Below are positions 24,625 to 32,121 of a stretch of DNA of 32,121 nt, piece after piece. This DNA is from Desulfobulbaceae bacterium (GTDB taxonomy: Bacteria; Desulfobacterota; Desulfobulbia; Desulfobulbales; SURF-16). The number at the start of each line of letters is the position of its first letter. The stretch's first letter is position 1. A program made the translations under genes and the position numbers. Where the stretch lies: assembly GCA_003249165.1 (NCBI GenBank), contig QKJV01000446.1, forward strand, positions 1 through 32,121. Direction: 5' to 3'. A model generated the notes under the pieces. It made no database searches. It had not been told where the DNA came from and worked only from the letters and a program-made list of their open reading frames with translations.

Positions 24625-25460
24625 TAGAGAACAACCTCCTTATGACGGTGGGCATGACACTGAATATTAACGGCAACAGGCAAACTTGCAATATGCGAGG
24701 GAAAGAGATCGATATGGACCGCCAAAGCTGTATTATTCCCACCCAACCCCTGTACACCTTGTCCTTGTTCGTTTATTTGCTGCAAAATGTCCTCTTCCAG
24801 AGCAGCAACATCGGATCGAGGATTAGCCATTCCTAATGGCCGCAGGAGTGCCTTTTTTGCTAGCAAAGCAGCCTTTTCAAAAGTACCCCCCATGCCAACT
24901 CCGACGACTAGAGGTGGACAGGGATTAGGCCCGGCTTTTACCACCTGGTTGACGACAAAGTCCTTCATTCCCTGCAACCCTGCGGAAGGAGGCAGCATGG
25001 TGAGGCCGCTCATATTTTCACTGCCGCATCCTTTGGGCAACATACTGATTTTGACTTTTTCACCAGGCGCAAGCTCAATATGAACCACAGCGGGAGTATT
25101 CGTCCCGGTATTTACCCGTGTGATCGGATCACAGACAGATTTCCGCAAATACCCTTTTTCATACCCGGACCGCACTCCTGCCTGTATAGCTTTTTCCAGC
25201 TCCCCGATTATGTGCACCTCTTGTCCCAGTTCAACAAAAATAACAGCTACACCTGTATCCTGACAAACAGGGATCTGCTGACGGGCGGCAATATCCGCGT
25301 TCACCAGCAACAATTCAAGTATATTTTTTGCCAGAGGAGAGATCTCCCGATTTTTTGCTTTTTCTATCCCCTGAATAATATCCGACTCAAGACGAATTCC
25401 TGCTTCAATGGTTAATTTTGCAACAGCATCAGTAATTTGTTGTGCTCCAATCTCCCGCAT
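24624..25460 (-). CDS. Class I fumarate hydratase, alpha subunit (Fe-S hydro-lyase)
   Basis: Carries the [4Fe-4S] cluster and active site of the two-subunit class I fumarase (TtdA/FumA N-terminal type, 278 residues). The likely cluster cysteines are visible: C66 in PVCQDTG, C145 in KGCGSENM and C181 in GPNPCPPLVVGVG. Other family marks are DPITRVNTGTNTPAVVH and GLGGNNTALAVHID. AGGAAAG lies just before the ATG. It begins 12 bases after the PilZ gene stop, so it appears to be part of the panB-motAB-pilZ transcript, which is an odd setting for a central-metabolism enzyme. Tartrate dehydratase is the alternative. Confidence 0.9.
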   Translation of the reverse strand: MREIGAQQITDAVAKLTIEAGIRLESDIIQGIEKAKNREISPLAKNILELLLVNADIAARQQIPVCQDTGVAVIFVELGQEVHIIGELEKAIQAGVRSGYEKGYLRKSVCDPITRVNTGTNTPAVVHIELAPGEKVKISMLPKGCGSENMSGLTMLPPSAGLQGMKDFVVNQVVKAGPNPCPPLVVGVGMGGTFEKAALLAKKALLRPLGMANPRSDVAALEEDILQQINEQGQGVQGLGGNNTALAVHIDLFPSHIASLPVAVNIQCHAHRHKEVVL

Positions 25461-25472
25461 GTCTTTCCTGAT

Positions 25473-26072
25473 TTAACCCCGCAGCCGCCTGTTGCGTAAA
25501 GCGAGGCTCTGCTGTTTAAAGTTATGCTGAATCAGTTTTTCCTGATCTTCTTCCATAATAAGAATAAATTCAGCAGCAATCCGGTAATAATCTTCTCTTC
25601 CCTCATCCAATGCAGCAGTACAGGAAATCACTTTCCCGAAACAATAAACATAGGTATAGGTCGGCAGCAAAGCAATATGAAACTCGAGTATTTCATCCTT
25701 AGCAATTCTCTGATTGGTAATAAATGATACCCCTTTACCGCTTATATTAAGATCATAAAGCGAAAGTTTATCGAAAATTGTTTTGCTGTCAGTAATTTTC
25801 TTAAGGATGAGATTTATTTTGGTATCAAGATGCAAAAGAAATTCAGCAAGATCCGCATCACGTTCCCGTATACGTGCCAAAGCGCTTTGCGCACAGATAA
25901 ACATCTGTATATCGGAAAGTCCTTCATGATTATAGGGTGGAATCCCATCCTCAAAATCCTTCTGGATACCCTGAAATTTACCCTTCGATATAATTTGAAA
26001 ATAGAAAAGATTTCTTCCTGTGACACGCACAGCTTGCCTTCTGTCGGCTTCATCTGGTGCAAAATCTGACAT
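25473..26072 (-). CDS. PilZ-domain protein with long helical insertion (candidate c-di-GMP receptor)
   Basis: A 199-residue cytoplasmic protein. It has both PilZ signatures: RxxxR (RQAVR, residues 12-16) and NxSxxG (NISGKG, 109-114), followed by the beta strands of a PilZ barrel (YVYCFGKVISCTA; YYRIAAEFILI). Normally the two motifs lie about 20-30 residues apart; here about 93 residues, mostly helical (LSDIQMFICAQSALARIRERDADLAEFLLHLDTKINLILKKI), sit between them. The ORF track starts at 26129 inside motB; I chose ATG 26072 (MSDFAPDEADRR), which has AGGAAG 6-7 bases upstream and begins 10 bases after the motB stop. Being directly after motA-motB, it may link c-di-GMP to motor function as YcgR does; that is inference. 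Confidence 0.72.
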   Translation of the reverse strand: MSDFAPDEADRRQAVRVTGRNLFYFQIISKGKFQGIQKDFEDGIPPYNHEGLSDIQMFICAQSALARIRERDADLAEFLLHLDTKINLILKKITDSKTIFDKLSLYDLNISGKGVSFITNQRIAKDEILEFHIALLPTYTYVYCFGKVISCTAALDEGREDYYRIAAEFILIMEEDQEKLIQHNFKQQSLALRNRRLRG

Positions 26073-26082
26073 ATGTTTCTTC

Positions 26083-26850
26083 CTACGGTATAGGCTTGAT
26101 TTTATCAATTTTGTTTTCTTTGAGATCAATTTCGGGAAGAACTATTTTAGAATTTGCAGGCCTGACAAGAAACTCTACTCTTCTGTTGATAGCCCTACCC
26201 TCCGGTGTATCATTCTTTGCGATTGGCTTTCCGTCCGCAGCTGCTACTGCGAGCAGTCTATCCGGCGGGATTTTCATCTTTTCAATCCAGTACTCCACGA
26301 CATTGACGGCCCTTGCTGCAGAAAGCTCCCAATTACTGTGAAACTCCGTAACCCCTTTTTTGAGCGGCACATTATCCGTATGGCCGCTCACATCAATAGC
26401 GAGATCCATCGTGTCAACCAGTTTACCGAGTTTATCAAGAAAAGGAAAAAACTCTTTTTTTATCTCTGCACTTCCGGATTCAAAGGCTACTGCCCCTTTC
26501 ACGCGGAGAATAAGTCCGCTATTGCTGTATTCGGAGTCAACAGCTCCTGTTGCAATCTCTTCAGAAAAAACCCTGGCAATTTTCAACTGTACCTGCAATG
26601 GTACCGTATCAAAATCAGCGGAAATCATTTTTTCCCCCTGCCGAGGAGATGGTTCAACTTTCTCCTTCTGGGTGCCAAAGGCATCCTTTAAAGATCCAGC
26701 AACCTGGTAGTATTTCTTTTGGTCCATAACAGAAAAGGAAAGCAGCAAAATAAAAAAACACAGGAGCAACGACATCATGTCGGAAAAAGTACACATCCAA
26801 AGCGGTGCACCTGGAGAGCATTCACAGGGTTTTGGTTCTTCCTTTGCCAT
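26083..26850 (-). CDS. motB: Flagellar stator protein MotB (PomB-like, probably Na+-driven)
   Basis: Stator subunit that carries the ion-binding residue and anchors to peptidoglycan. The N-terminus (CECSPGAPLWMCTFSDMMSLLLCFFILLLSFSVMD) closely follows Vibrio PomB, including the CxC pair and the ion-binding Asp at position 24. The C-terminal OmpA-like domain has VSGHTDNVPLK and NWELSAARAVNVVEYW, the peptidoglycan-binding part. At 255 residues it is shorter than PomB (about 315), mainly in the linker. It is 36 bases after motA. The Na+ prediction rests on similarity to PomA/PomB recalled from memory, not a computed alignment. Confidence 0.93.
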   Translation of the reverse strand: MAKEEPKPCECSPGAPLWMCTFSDMMSLLLCFFILLLSFSVMDQKKYYQVAGSLKDAFGTQKEKVEPSPRQGEKMISADFDTVPLQVQLKIARVFSEEIATGAVDSEYSNSGLILRVKGAVAFESGSAEIKKEFFPFLDKLGKLVDTMDLAIDVSGHTDNVPLKKGVTEFHSNWELSAARAVNVVEYWIEKMKIPPDRLLAVAAADGKPIAKNDTPEGRAINRRVEFLVRPANSKIVLPEIDLKENKIDKIKPIP

Positions 26851-26886
26851 TTCTGTTTATCCTAGAGTCGATTTCATTATGACCAC

Positions 26887-27648
26887 TTATTTTTGTCCCC
26901 CGGTGTTTCTCTCTTTAGGTGGAAGAAAAGTCTCGAGAAATTCTTCCATAACCCTCGGATTCAATCCTTTCAATATACCAAGCACGCCTTCAATAATCAG
27001 TTTGCGGTTGCGCTCCTCTTCCTGGCTGCGCAGTGCCAGTTTATCCGCTATGGGGATGGCAAAAATATTTGCAATCAGAGCACCATACAGGGTGGTCAAC
27101 AGGGCAACCGCCATGGCAGGCCCAATCGTAGCGGGATCACCCATATTGGAAAGCATCTGTACAAGTCCAACCAAGGTGCCGATCATACCAAAAGCAGGGG
27201 CAGAGTCTCCCATCCCGGAAAATACTTTGCGCCCCAGGTTGTGACGTTCAACGGTGAGGCTGACCTCTTTATATAAAACTTCTTCTATAAATTCAGCCTC
27301 ATGCCCATCCACACAGTACATGATCGCTTTTTTAAGGAAAGGGTCGGCTATAGGTTGCTGCTCCAACACAATAAGTCCGTTTTTACGAGCGATATTAGCT
27401 AGGCTAACAATCTCTTTTATGACCTGTTCGGGAATGCTCAGTTTAGTGGCAAAAGCATTGTTTGCTACCTTAAAGGAATTGAGCACATCATTCATACCAA
27501 ATCGGATAAATGCTGTCGCAATCGTTCCGCCAAAAACTATAAGCATTGACGGGACATCGAGGAAAAGTCCAAGCGATCCTCCAAGCAGAACCGCTACAAC
27601 AACGATTCCTGAAGCACCAGCTAGTCCAATAATGGTTGCTAAATCCAT
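26887..27648 (-). CDS. motA: Flagellar stator protein MotA (PomA-like, probably Na+-driven)
   Basis: Membrane part of the stator ion channel, contacting FliG. It opens MDLATIIGLAGASGIVVVAVLLGGSLGLFLDVPSMLIVFGGT and includes APAFGMIGTLVGLVQMLSNMGDPATIGPAMAVALLTTLYGA, both strikingly PomA-like; length (253) equals Vibrio PomA. Four transmembrane helices are apparent, with a cytoplasmic loop holding the charged FliG-facing residues (IARKNGLIVLEQQPIADPF). It starts 16 bases after panB, with tandem stops TGA TAG between, and only a weak ribosome site. A standard stator gene in a metabolic operon. Confidence 0.94.
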   Translation of the reverse strand: MDLATIIGLAGASGIVVVAVLLGGSLGLFLDVPSMLIVFGGTIATAFIRFGMNDVLNSFKVANNAFATKLSIPEQVIKEIVSLANIARKNGLIVLEQQPIADPFLKKAIMYCVDGHEAEFIEEVLYKEVSLTVERHNLGRKVFSGMGDSAPAFGMIGTLVGLVQMLSNMGDPATIGPAMAVALLTTLYGALIANIFAIPIADKLALRSQEEERNRKLIIEGVLGILKGLNPRVMEEFLETFLPPKERNTGGQK

Positions 27649-27664
27649 ACTTGCCCGTTACCTA

Positions 27665-28498
27665 TCACTTCTCTTCACTAAAAAGTGCGCCCACATCAAG
27701 CTGCATGGTAAAACTATGTTTTTCATCAGGATATGTTCCTGCCCGGACTTCATCTCGGTATGATGCAATGGCATCTCTAATCTGCGGGGCAAGAGTGGCA
27801 TAGCGTTTCACAAAGCTTGGTACAAATTTTTCAAATATTCCGAGAAGATCATGCGTAACAAGGACCTGGCCGTCGCAATGAACTCCGGCACCGATGCCGA
27901 TGGTAGGTATTGATACCCTTTCCGTAATTAATTTGGCCAACTGATCAGGGATACATTCCATAACAATGGCAAAAGCTCCGGCAGTTTCTAGAGCCTTTGC
28001 GTCTGCCAGCAGTTTGCGGGCAGAGGCTGCCTCTTTGCCCTGCACTCTATAGCCGCCAAGATTTGCGGCTGTCTGTGGTGTCAGGCCGATGTGGCCCATA
28101 ACGGCCATCCCTGCCCCAACAATTGCCCGGACCGCGTCACAAATCTCCGTTCCCCCCTCAACCTTGACAGCATCGCAACCGGCTTCCTTAAAAAAACGAC
28201 CGGCATTCCTGACAGCATCCTCAACAGAAATTTGGTAGGAGAGAAAAGGCATATCACCTACCACAAAAGCTGAAGTGCCGCGACGGACAGCCTTGGCATG
28301 ATGCAGCATCTCATCCATGGTAACCGGAACGGTAGATTCATATCCTAACAAAACATTACCTAGCGAATCCCCAACCAGAATTATATCAATACCAAGAGAT
28401 TCGAGTAGTCGTGCCATGCTTGCATCATAAGCAGTGAGTACAGTGAGCTTTTCACCACTCTTCCGTTTTATAATTTCTGGGATAGTTAATTTCTTCAT
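27665..28498 (-). CDS. panB: 3-methyl-2-oxobutanoate hydroxymethyltransferase PanB
   Basis: First committed step of pantothenate (and CoA) synthesis: adds a hydroxymethyl group from methylene-tetrahydrofolate to 2-oxoisovalerate. Family marks: TAYDASMARLLESLGIDIILVGDSLGNVLLGY (metal-binding Asp in VGDS), VKVEGG, GHIGLTPQ, and IPTIGIGAGVHCDGQVLV. At 277 residues it is of normal length. AGGAG lies 2-6 bases from the ATG, and a TTGTTG-N17-TACAAT promoter is about 45-70 bases upstream. No panC or panD follows; instead the stator genes begin 16 bases later. Confidence 0.96.
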   Translation of the reverse strand: MKKLTIPEIIKRKSGEKLTVLTAYDASMARLLESLGIDIILVGDSLGNVLLGYESTVPVTMDEMLHHAKAVRRGTSAFVVGDMPFLSYQISVEDAVRNAGRFFKEAGCDAVKVEGGTEICDAVRAIVGAGMAVMGHIGLTPQTAANLGGYRVQGKEAASARKLLADAKALETAGAFAIVMECIPDQLAKLITERVSIPTIGIGAGVHCDGQVLVTHDLLGIFEKFVPSFVKRYATLAPQIRDAIASYRDEVRAGTYPDEKHSFTMQLDVGALFSEEK

Positions 28499-28947
28499 GG
28501 CTCCTTATATCCTTGAGTAAGCAAAGAGAAAAACTAAAATTATTGTAGCGCAAGGCGTTTTGAACAACAAAGAAAATAATAAAACTTTTACTTGTCTGTC
28601 GGCGTATTGCTTTTTTAACTAAAATTTTTTTTAACAAAACAACAGATGGAAGACAGAAATTTCAGTTTTTTTCAGTCTCCTGCAAATTTGTACTAACTGT
28701 TTCCTGCCCAATCCTGAATCGTTCCAAGGAATATTAGACTTATGAATTATAGAATTTTATGTTAATTTTTTTTTACAAGGAAGAATAATACCAAGACAAT
28801 ATGGGACTGATATTAATTTTCATCACGTCCCCATTGTAGGCGATCTTTACTGACAAACGTCACATGAGTGATTGAATACGGGAAGAAATTACGTAAATAA
28901 AATTTTCAGGATAAGAAGAACATTTCAGAAAAAAATATGCTGGTCGA
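28499..28947. other. AT-rich intergenic region between ruvB and panB
   Basis: About 450 bases with no credible ORF on either strand. It holds the panB ribosome site and the candidate panB promoter at the left end. A T7 run (minus strand, 28931-28937) shortly after the ruvB stop follows only a weak hairpin, so a ruvB terminator is possible but not called. The middle (28620-28900) has long A and T runs and nothing recognisable. Confidence 0.5.
28542..28570 (-). promoter_or_regulatory. Candidate sigma-70-type promoter of the panB-motAB-pilZ-fumarase operon
   Basis: On the minus strand TTGTTG (28565-28570) is 17 bases from TACAAT (28542-28547, 5 of 6 to TATAAT). The -35 match is partial. Location just before panB supports it. 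Confidence 0.5.
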
Positions 28948-29997
28948 TTAGTCTGTCGAGGAAATAAATTCAGAAATATCTCGCTGTCGGCAAAAATCTT
29001 GCGCCTTGCCGAAATGCTGATAGGCGGCAAGAGTGGCTACTCTGCCACGGGGAGTCCGCATAAGAAAGCCTGACTGAATTAAAAAAGGCTCATAAACATC
29101 TTCAAGCGTATTTTTTTCTTCACAGACAGATGTCGCCAAAGTGTCAAGGCCGACGGGCCCTCCCTGAAATTTATCTATGAGGGTCAACAGAATACGCCGG
29201 TCCATTTCATCCAGGCCCTCCTTGTCAACAGAGAGCATGTCCAAGGCGGCATCGGCAACTTCAGCATTTATCCGACCATCCGCTTTAACCAGAGCAAAAT
29301 CGCGGACTCGTTTTAAAAGACGGTTTGCTATACGCGGCGTCCCCCGTGATCGTTTCCCCATTTCCAGGGCGCCTGCTTCATCGATCAGAACACCGAGTAA
29401 CCCCGCTGATCTCTTGATAATTGCCACCAACTCCTGTGGAGAGTAAAAATCAAGCCGCAGAATTACACCAAAGCGGTCCCGCAAAGGTGGAGTCAATAAA
29501 CCTGTCCGTGTTGTAGCACCAACGAGTGTAAATGGGGGGAGATCCATTTTCACCGTTTTAGCGCCTGGCCCCTGCCCAATAAGAAGATCGAGCTGAAAAT
29601 CTTCCATAGCCGGATAAAGTATTTCCTCTACCACATGATTTAAGCGATGAATCTCATCAATGAAAAGAACATCGCCGGCATGCAGGCTGGTGAGAATAGC
29701 TGCCAGATCTCCCGGTTTCTCGATAACAGGACCGGAAGTTACCTTGATGTTTGCCCCCATTTCATTAGCTATGATGTAAGCAAGAGTTGTCTTGCCCAAA
29801 CCAGGAAAACCATGAAAAAGGACATGATCGAGTGATTCACCGCGCGCTACCGCGGCCCGCAGACTTATATCGAGATTTGCCTTGACCTGCTCCTGGCCAA
29901 TGTATTGTGACAATTTTCTCGGCCGGAGACTTTTTTCCTCCAATTCTTCTTTTGGCGCAATTGTGCGGGAACTGACAATTCTTTCTTCGTATTTCAT
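28948..29997 (-). CDS. ruvB: Holliday junction branch-migration ATPase RuvB
   Basis: The hexameric motor that, with RuvA, drives Holliday junction migration in recombination repair. Motifs: Walker A GFPGLGKT (residues 63-70), Walker [10 protein letters not shown], sensor 1 [18 protein letters not shown] with the arginine finger region, and the winged-helix end ([45 protein letters not shown]). Length 349 is normal. The Walker A differs from the usual GPPGLGKT by P to F at its second position. The ATG overlaps the ruvA stop by 4 bases (ATGA). Confidence 0.97.
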   Translation of the reverse strand: MKYEERIVSSRTIAPKEELEEKSLRPRKLSQYIGQEQVKANLDISLRAAVARGESLDHVLFHGFPGLGKTTLAYIIANEMGANIKVTSGPVIEKPGDLAAILTSLHAGDVLFIDEIHRLNHVVEEILYPAMEDFQLDLLIGQGPGAKTVKMDLPPFTLVGATTRTGLLTPPLRDRFGVILRLDFYSPQELVAIIKRSAGLLGVLIDEAGALEMGKRSRGTPRIANRLLKRVRDFALVKADGRINAEVADAALDMLSVDKEGLDEMDRRILLTLIDKFQGGPVGLDTLATSVCEEKNTLEDVYEPFLIQSGFLMRTPRGRVATLAAYQHFGKAQDFCRQRDISEFISSTD

Positions 29998-30602
29998 GCC
30001 AGCAACCTCAATGCCTGGATGACAATTTTCTCCAAAGCGAGTGATGCTTTATTTTCTTCCTCAGCCATCACCCTGCGCACAGCCTCTTCAGCATTATTCC
30101 CAGGATATCCGAGATTCACCAGAGCGGACACGCTATCTACCCAGAGTGTATCCTGACTGGCTATGCTAGTCCGTCCCTGCGATGCTCCTTGCTCAGGTAG
30201 CATCTTCATCTTGTCTTTCAACTCAAGGCAGAGGCGTTCTGCTGTTTTTTTCCCAACGCCAGAAAGCTTTGTAAGCCTGGCAATGGACTCGTTACGAATG
30301 GCAGACGAAAGATCGGCCGCACTTATTCCCGAAAGAATAGTCAAAGCGAGCCTGGGGCCTATCCCGGAAACTGTTATCAGCTGATGAAACATGCTCTTTT
30401 CCGTTATATCGGCAAAACCATAGAGAATGAGGGCATCTTCTCTTACATGCGTGTAAACATGAATAAAAACCTGTTCACCTTTTTCAGGCAATGCCTGGAG
30501 ACAGGAAGCAGTGGCAAAAATCTCATAACCGACTCCACCAGTGAGGATGATCAATTTCTCTCCCGATTTTTCAAACAGTTCTCCCCGCAGACAGGCAATC
30601 AT
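29994..30602 (-). CDS. ruvA: Holliday junction DNA-binding protein RuvA
   Basis: Binds four-way junctions as a tetramer and loads RuvB. The N-terminal OB-fold ([29 protein letters not shown]), a paired helix-hairpin-helix region ([40 protein letters not shown]) and a C-terminal RuvB-binding domain ([20 protein letters not shown]) are all visible. At 202 residues it is normal. It overlaps ruvC by 4 bases (ATGA), and ruvB overlaps it in the same way, so the three are co-translated. Confidence 0.97.
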   Translation of the reverse strand: MIACLRGELFEKSGEKLIILTGGVGYEIFATASCLQALPEKGEQVFIHVYTHVREDALILYGFADITEKSMFHQLITVSGIGPRLALTILSGISAADLSSAIRNESIARLTKLSGVGKKTAERLCLELKDKMKMLPEQGASQGRTSIASQDTLWVDSVSALVNLGYPGNNAEEAVRRVMAEEENKASLALEKIVIQALRLLA

Positions 30603-31108
30603 GAACTTCTCCTATCCGTTGCCCGAGATACCGCCAGATGATTAGCGCAACACATTGCTATCGCCAGTGCATCGGCGGCATCGGAACTGGGGGAGGATGA
30701 CAGTTTCAGCAGGGCTCTGACCGCCTGCTGAATTTGACCTTTTCCCGCCTGTCCGTAGCCAACAACTGCCTGTTTTACTGCCTTTGGAGAAAATTCCCTT
30801 AAAGGGATAGAAGCCTGGCTGACCGCAAGCAAGAGAACCCCTCGGGCCTGCCCAAGTTTAATTGCGGCATTAGGATTTTTTGCGACAAAAACCTGTTCTA
30901 TCGCAGCATGTTGTGGGTTATGCTGATTTATAACAGCCCTTATTCCCTGATATATTTCTTTTAGTCTTTCCTCCATGGCAAGGGTTGGGGTTGATTTGAC
31001 AACTCCACATGCAACAAAATTCAAATCAAAACCGCTTTGTTCAACTATGCCGAACCCTGTTATGCGTGAACCGGGATCAATCCCCAAAATACGTATCGTT
31101 TCCGCCAC
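30599..31108 (-). CDS. ruvC: Holliday junction resolvase RuvC
   Basis: Endonuclease that cuts Holliday junctions symmetrically. The four acidic catalytic residues can be placed: D11 in GIDPGSRITGFG, E71 in AIEQVF, and D143 and D146 in SSDAADALAIA. At 169 residues it is normal. It starts with GTG directly after the yebC stop (TAA GTG), with no gap. Confidence 0.96.
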   Translation of the reverse strand: MAETIRILGIDPGSRITGFGIVEQSGFDLNFVACGVVKSTPTLAMEERLKEIYQGIRAVINQHNPQHAAIEQVFVAKNPNAAIKLGQARGVLLLAVSQASIPLREFSPKAVKQAVVGYGQAGKGQIQQAVRALLKLSSSPSSDAADALAIAMCCANHLAVSRATDRRSS

Positions 31109-31858
31109 TTAGGACAATTTCTCCATAATTTCGTCTGGAATATCAAAATTCGCATGGACATTCTGCACGTCATCATTGTCTTCCAGAGTCTCCATAAGCT
31201 TGAGTAAGCGTTTAGCAACTCCTTCATCGGTAACTTCTACGACATTCTGGGGAATCATGGAAAGGGAGGCATCGATAAAGACGATGCCATCCTCTTCAAG
31301 CTTTTCCCGTACTGTTGAAAAATCATCCGGTGAGGTTAAAACTTGAAATTCCGTTTCCTCTTCCACGACATCATCAGCTCCAGCTTCCAAAGCGAGCTCC
31401 ATCAGTTTTTCTTCGTCGACAGTTTTCTTGTCAATCAATATGAGCCCTTTTTTGTCGAACATATATGACACACAACCGAACTCACCAAGATTGCCGCCAC
31501 TCTTTGAAAAAGCAGGACGCACCTCGCCGACCGTTCTGTTTTTGTTGTCTGTCATACACTCTACAAGAATTGCCACACCACCAGGCCCATATCCCTCATA
31601 GGTAATTTCCTCGTAAATCGTTCCGGCTATCTCGCCAGTACCTTTTTTGATGGCGCGTTCGATATTATCTTTAGGCATGTTAACTGTTTTGGCCGTCGCA
31701 ATGGCACTGCGCAACCTCGGGTTACCCAATGGATCTCCACCACCAAAACGAGCTGCTACCGTGATTTCTTTGATCAGCCGGGTAAAAATTTTCCCGCGTT
31801 TTGCATCAACGGCACCTTTTCTTCTTTTGATATTAGCCCACTTAGAATGTCCGGACAT
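31109..31858 (-). CDS. yebC: YebC/PmpR-family protein (probable translation factor or regulator)
   Basis: A widespread family, long annotated as transcriptional regulators; some members help ribosomes through proline stretches. The N-terminus [32 protein letters not shown] is diagnostic, as are [29 protein letters not shown] and [14 protein letters not shown]. Length 249 is standard. GGAGGG lies about 9 bases before the ATG. The common yebC-ruvC-ruvA-ruvB order is kept. The exact role in this organism cannot be told from sequence. Confidence 0.96.
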   Translation of the reverse strand: MSGHSKWANIKRRKGAVDAKRGKIFTRLIKEITVAARFGGGDPLGNPRLRSAIATAKTVNMPKDNIERAIKKGTGEIAGTIYEEITYEGYGPGGVAILVECMTDNKNRTVGEVRPAFSKSGGNLGEFGCVSYMFDKKGLILIDKKTVDEEKLMELALEAGADDVVEEETEFQVLTSPDDFSTVREKLEEDGIVFIDASLSMIPQNVVEVTDEGVAKRLLKLMETLEDNDDVQNVHANFDIPDEIMEKLS

Positions 31859-31965
31859 ATAAACACACCCTCCGATTAATCAATATTTACAACCTGAAAC
31901 AGGCACCGAACCTGAACTTCAGGCAACACAATCACACGTATTAAATCTCTTGAATCGCACTTATC

Positions 31966-32121
31966 TTATTTTGTCTTCAATTCCAACCCGAGGACAAAAA
32001 CCTCACGGCTTTCTGCTCGTGAACTTTTGGGTTTTACTATTTTGGTTTTGTTAAAACAATGACGGACCTGATCGACAAAAATCGAGAAATCTTCCCCTTG
32101 AAAAACCTTACAGTAATAATT
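31966..32121 (-). CDS. rlmE: 23S rRNA (uridine-2'-O-)-methyltransferase RlmE (FtsJ/RrmJ), C-terminal end; cut by window edge
   Basis: The ORF track omits this because its start is outside the window. The minus frame gives 51 residues ending in a TAA: NYYCKVFQGEDFSIFVDQVR then FNKTKIVKPKSSRAESREVFVLGLELKTK. This matches the well-known end of RlmE, with KVFQGED (active-site Lys strand) and the K.KASR.ESREVYLV-type tail. RlmE methylates U2552 of 23S rRNA in the large subunit. It is 107 bases upstream of yebC on the same strand and may share a transcript. Confidence 0.85.
   Translation of the reverse strand, partial: NYYCKVFQGEDFSIFVDQVRHCFNKTKIVKPKSSRAESREVFVLGLELKTK

Noticed and set aside
26020-26691. 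Plus-strand ORF of 223 residues
   Set aside because: It is opposite motB and pilZ, both of which are well supported by motifs.
31996-32022. Hairpin TCACG-GC/GC-CGTGA followed by T5 on the minus strand, first read as a terminator
   Set aside because: It falls inside the coding part of the rlmE 3' end, which stops later at 31966-31968.

Overview
The window reads as a chromosomal piece of a motile, Gram-negative anaerobe, most likely a Desulfobacterota member near the sulfate-reducing Desulfobulbales. This is inferred from gene content, not from a database search: ftsE-ftsX-envC-ctpA in one row, sigma-54 control of flagellar genes, a PomA/PomB-type stator, a two-subunit class I fumarase, and moderate GC with AT-rich intergenic DNA. 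I see no mobile element, CRISPR array or rRNA, and no convincing tRNA.

Layout, left to right. (1) 1-1614, minus: 5' part of ileS, cut by the window edge and missing from the ORF track. (2) 2008-14494, minus: a flagellar basal-body/hook cluster. Its transcription order is flgB-flgC-fliE-fliF-fliG-fliH-fliI-fliJ-motE-like, then fliK-flgD-flgE, ending at a strong hairpin terminator. Good sigma-54 promoters lie before flgB and before fliK. (3) 14621-19388, minus: a FlrC/FleR-like sigma-54 response regulator, a large exported TPR protein, and a short sigma-54 activator without a sensory domain. No histidine kinase is present. (4) 19497-23925, plus: ftsE-ftsX-(EnvC-like, degenerate LytM)-ctpA, a division and cell-wall processing group, ending at a bidirectional terminator. 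(5) 24037-28498, minus: panB, PomA/PomB-like motA-motB, a PilZ protein and the alpha and beta subunits of class I fumarase, apparently one operon. (6) 28948-32121, minus: rlmE (3' end only, cut by the window edge and missing from the ORF track)-yebC-ruvC-ruvA-ruvB, with overlapping ruv genes.

How the parts fit: the response regulator is the obvious candidate to drive the two sigma-54 promoters that make the rod/MS-ring/export genes and the hook genes. The stator genes sit apart, with a possible c-di-GMP receptor (PilZ) just downstream. FtsEX with the degenerate EnvC would gate septal amidases.

Several starts were changed from the ORF track: fliH, fliE, the EnvC-like gene and pilZ are shortened. 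The least explained items are the TPR protein between two sigma-54 activators, the PilZ protein with a long helical insertion, the coupling of stator and fumarase genes, a duplicated domain in FlgE, and a foldable tRNA-sized segment upstream of fliK.
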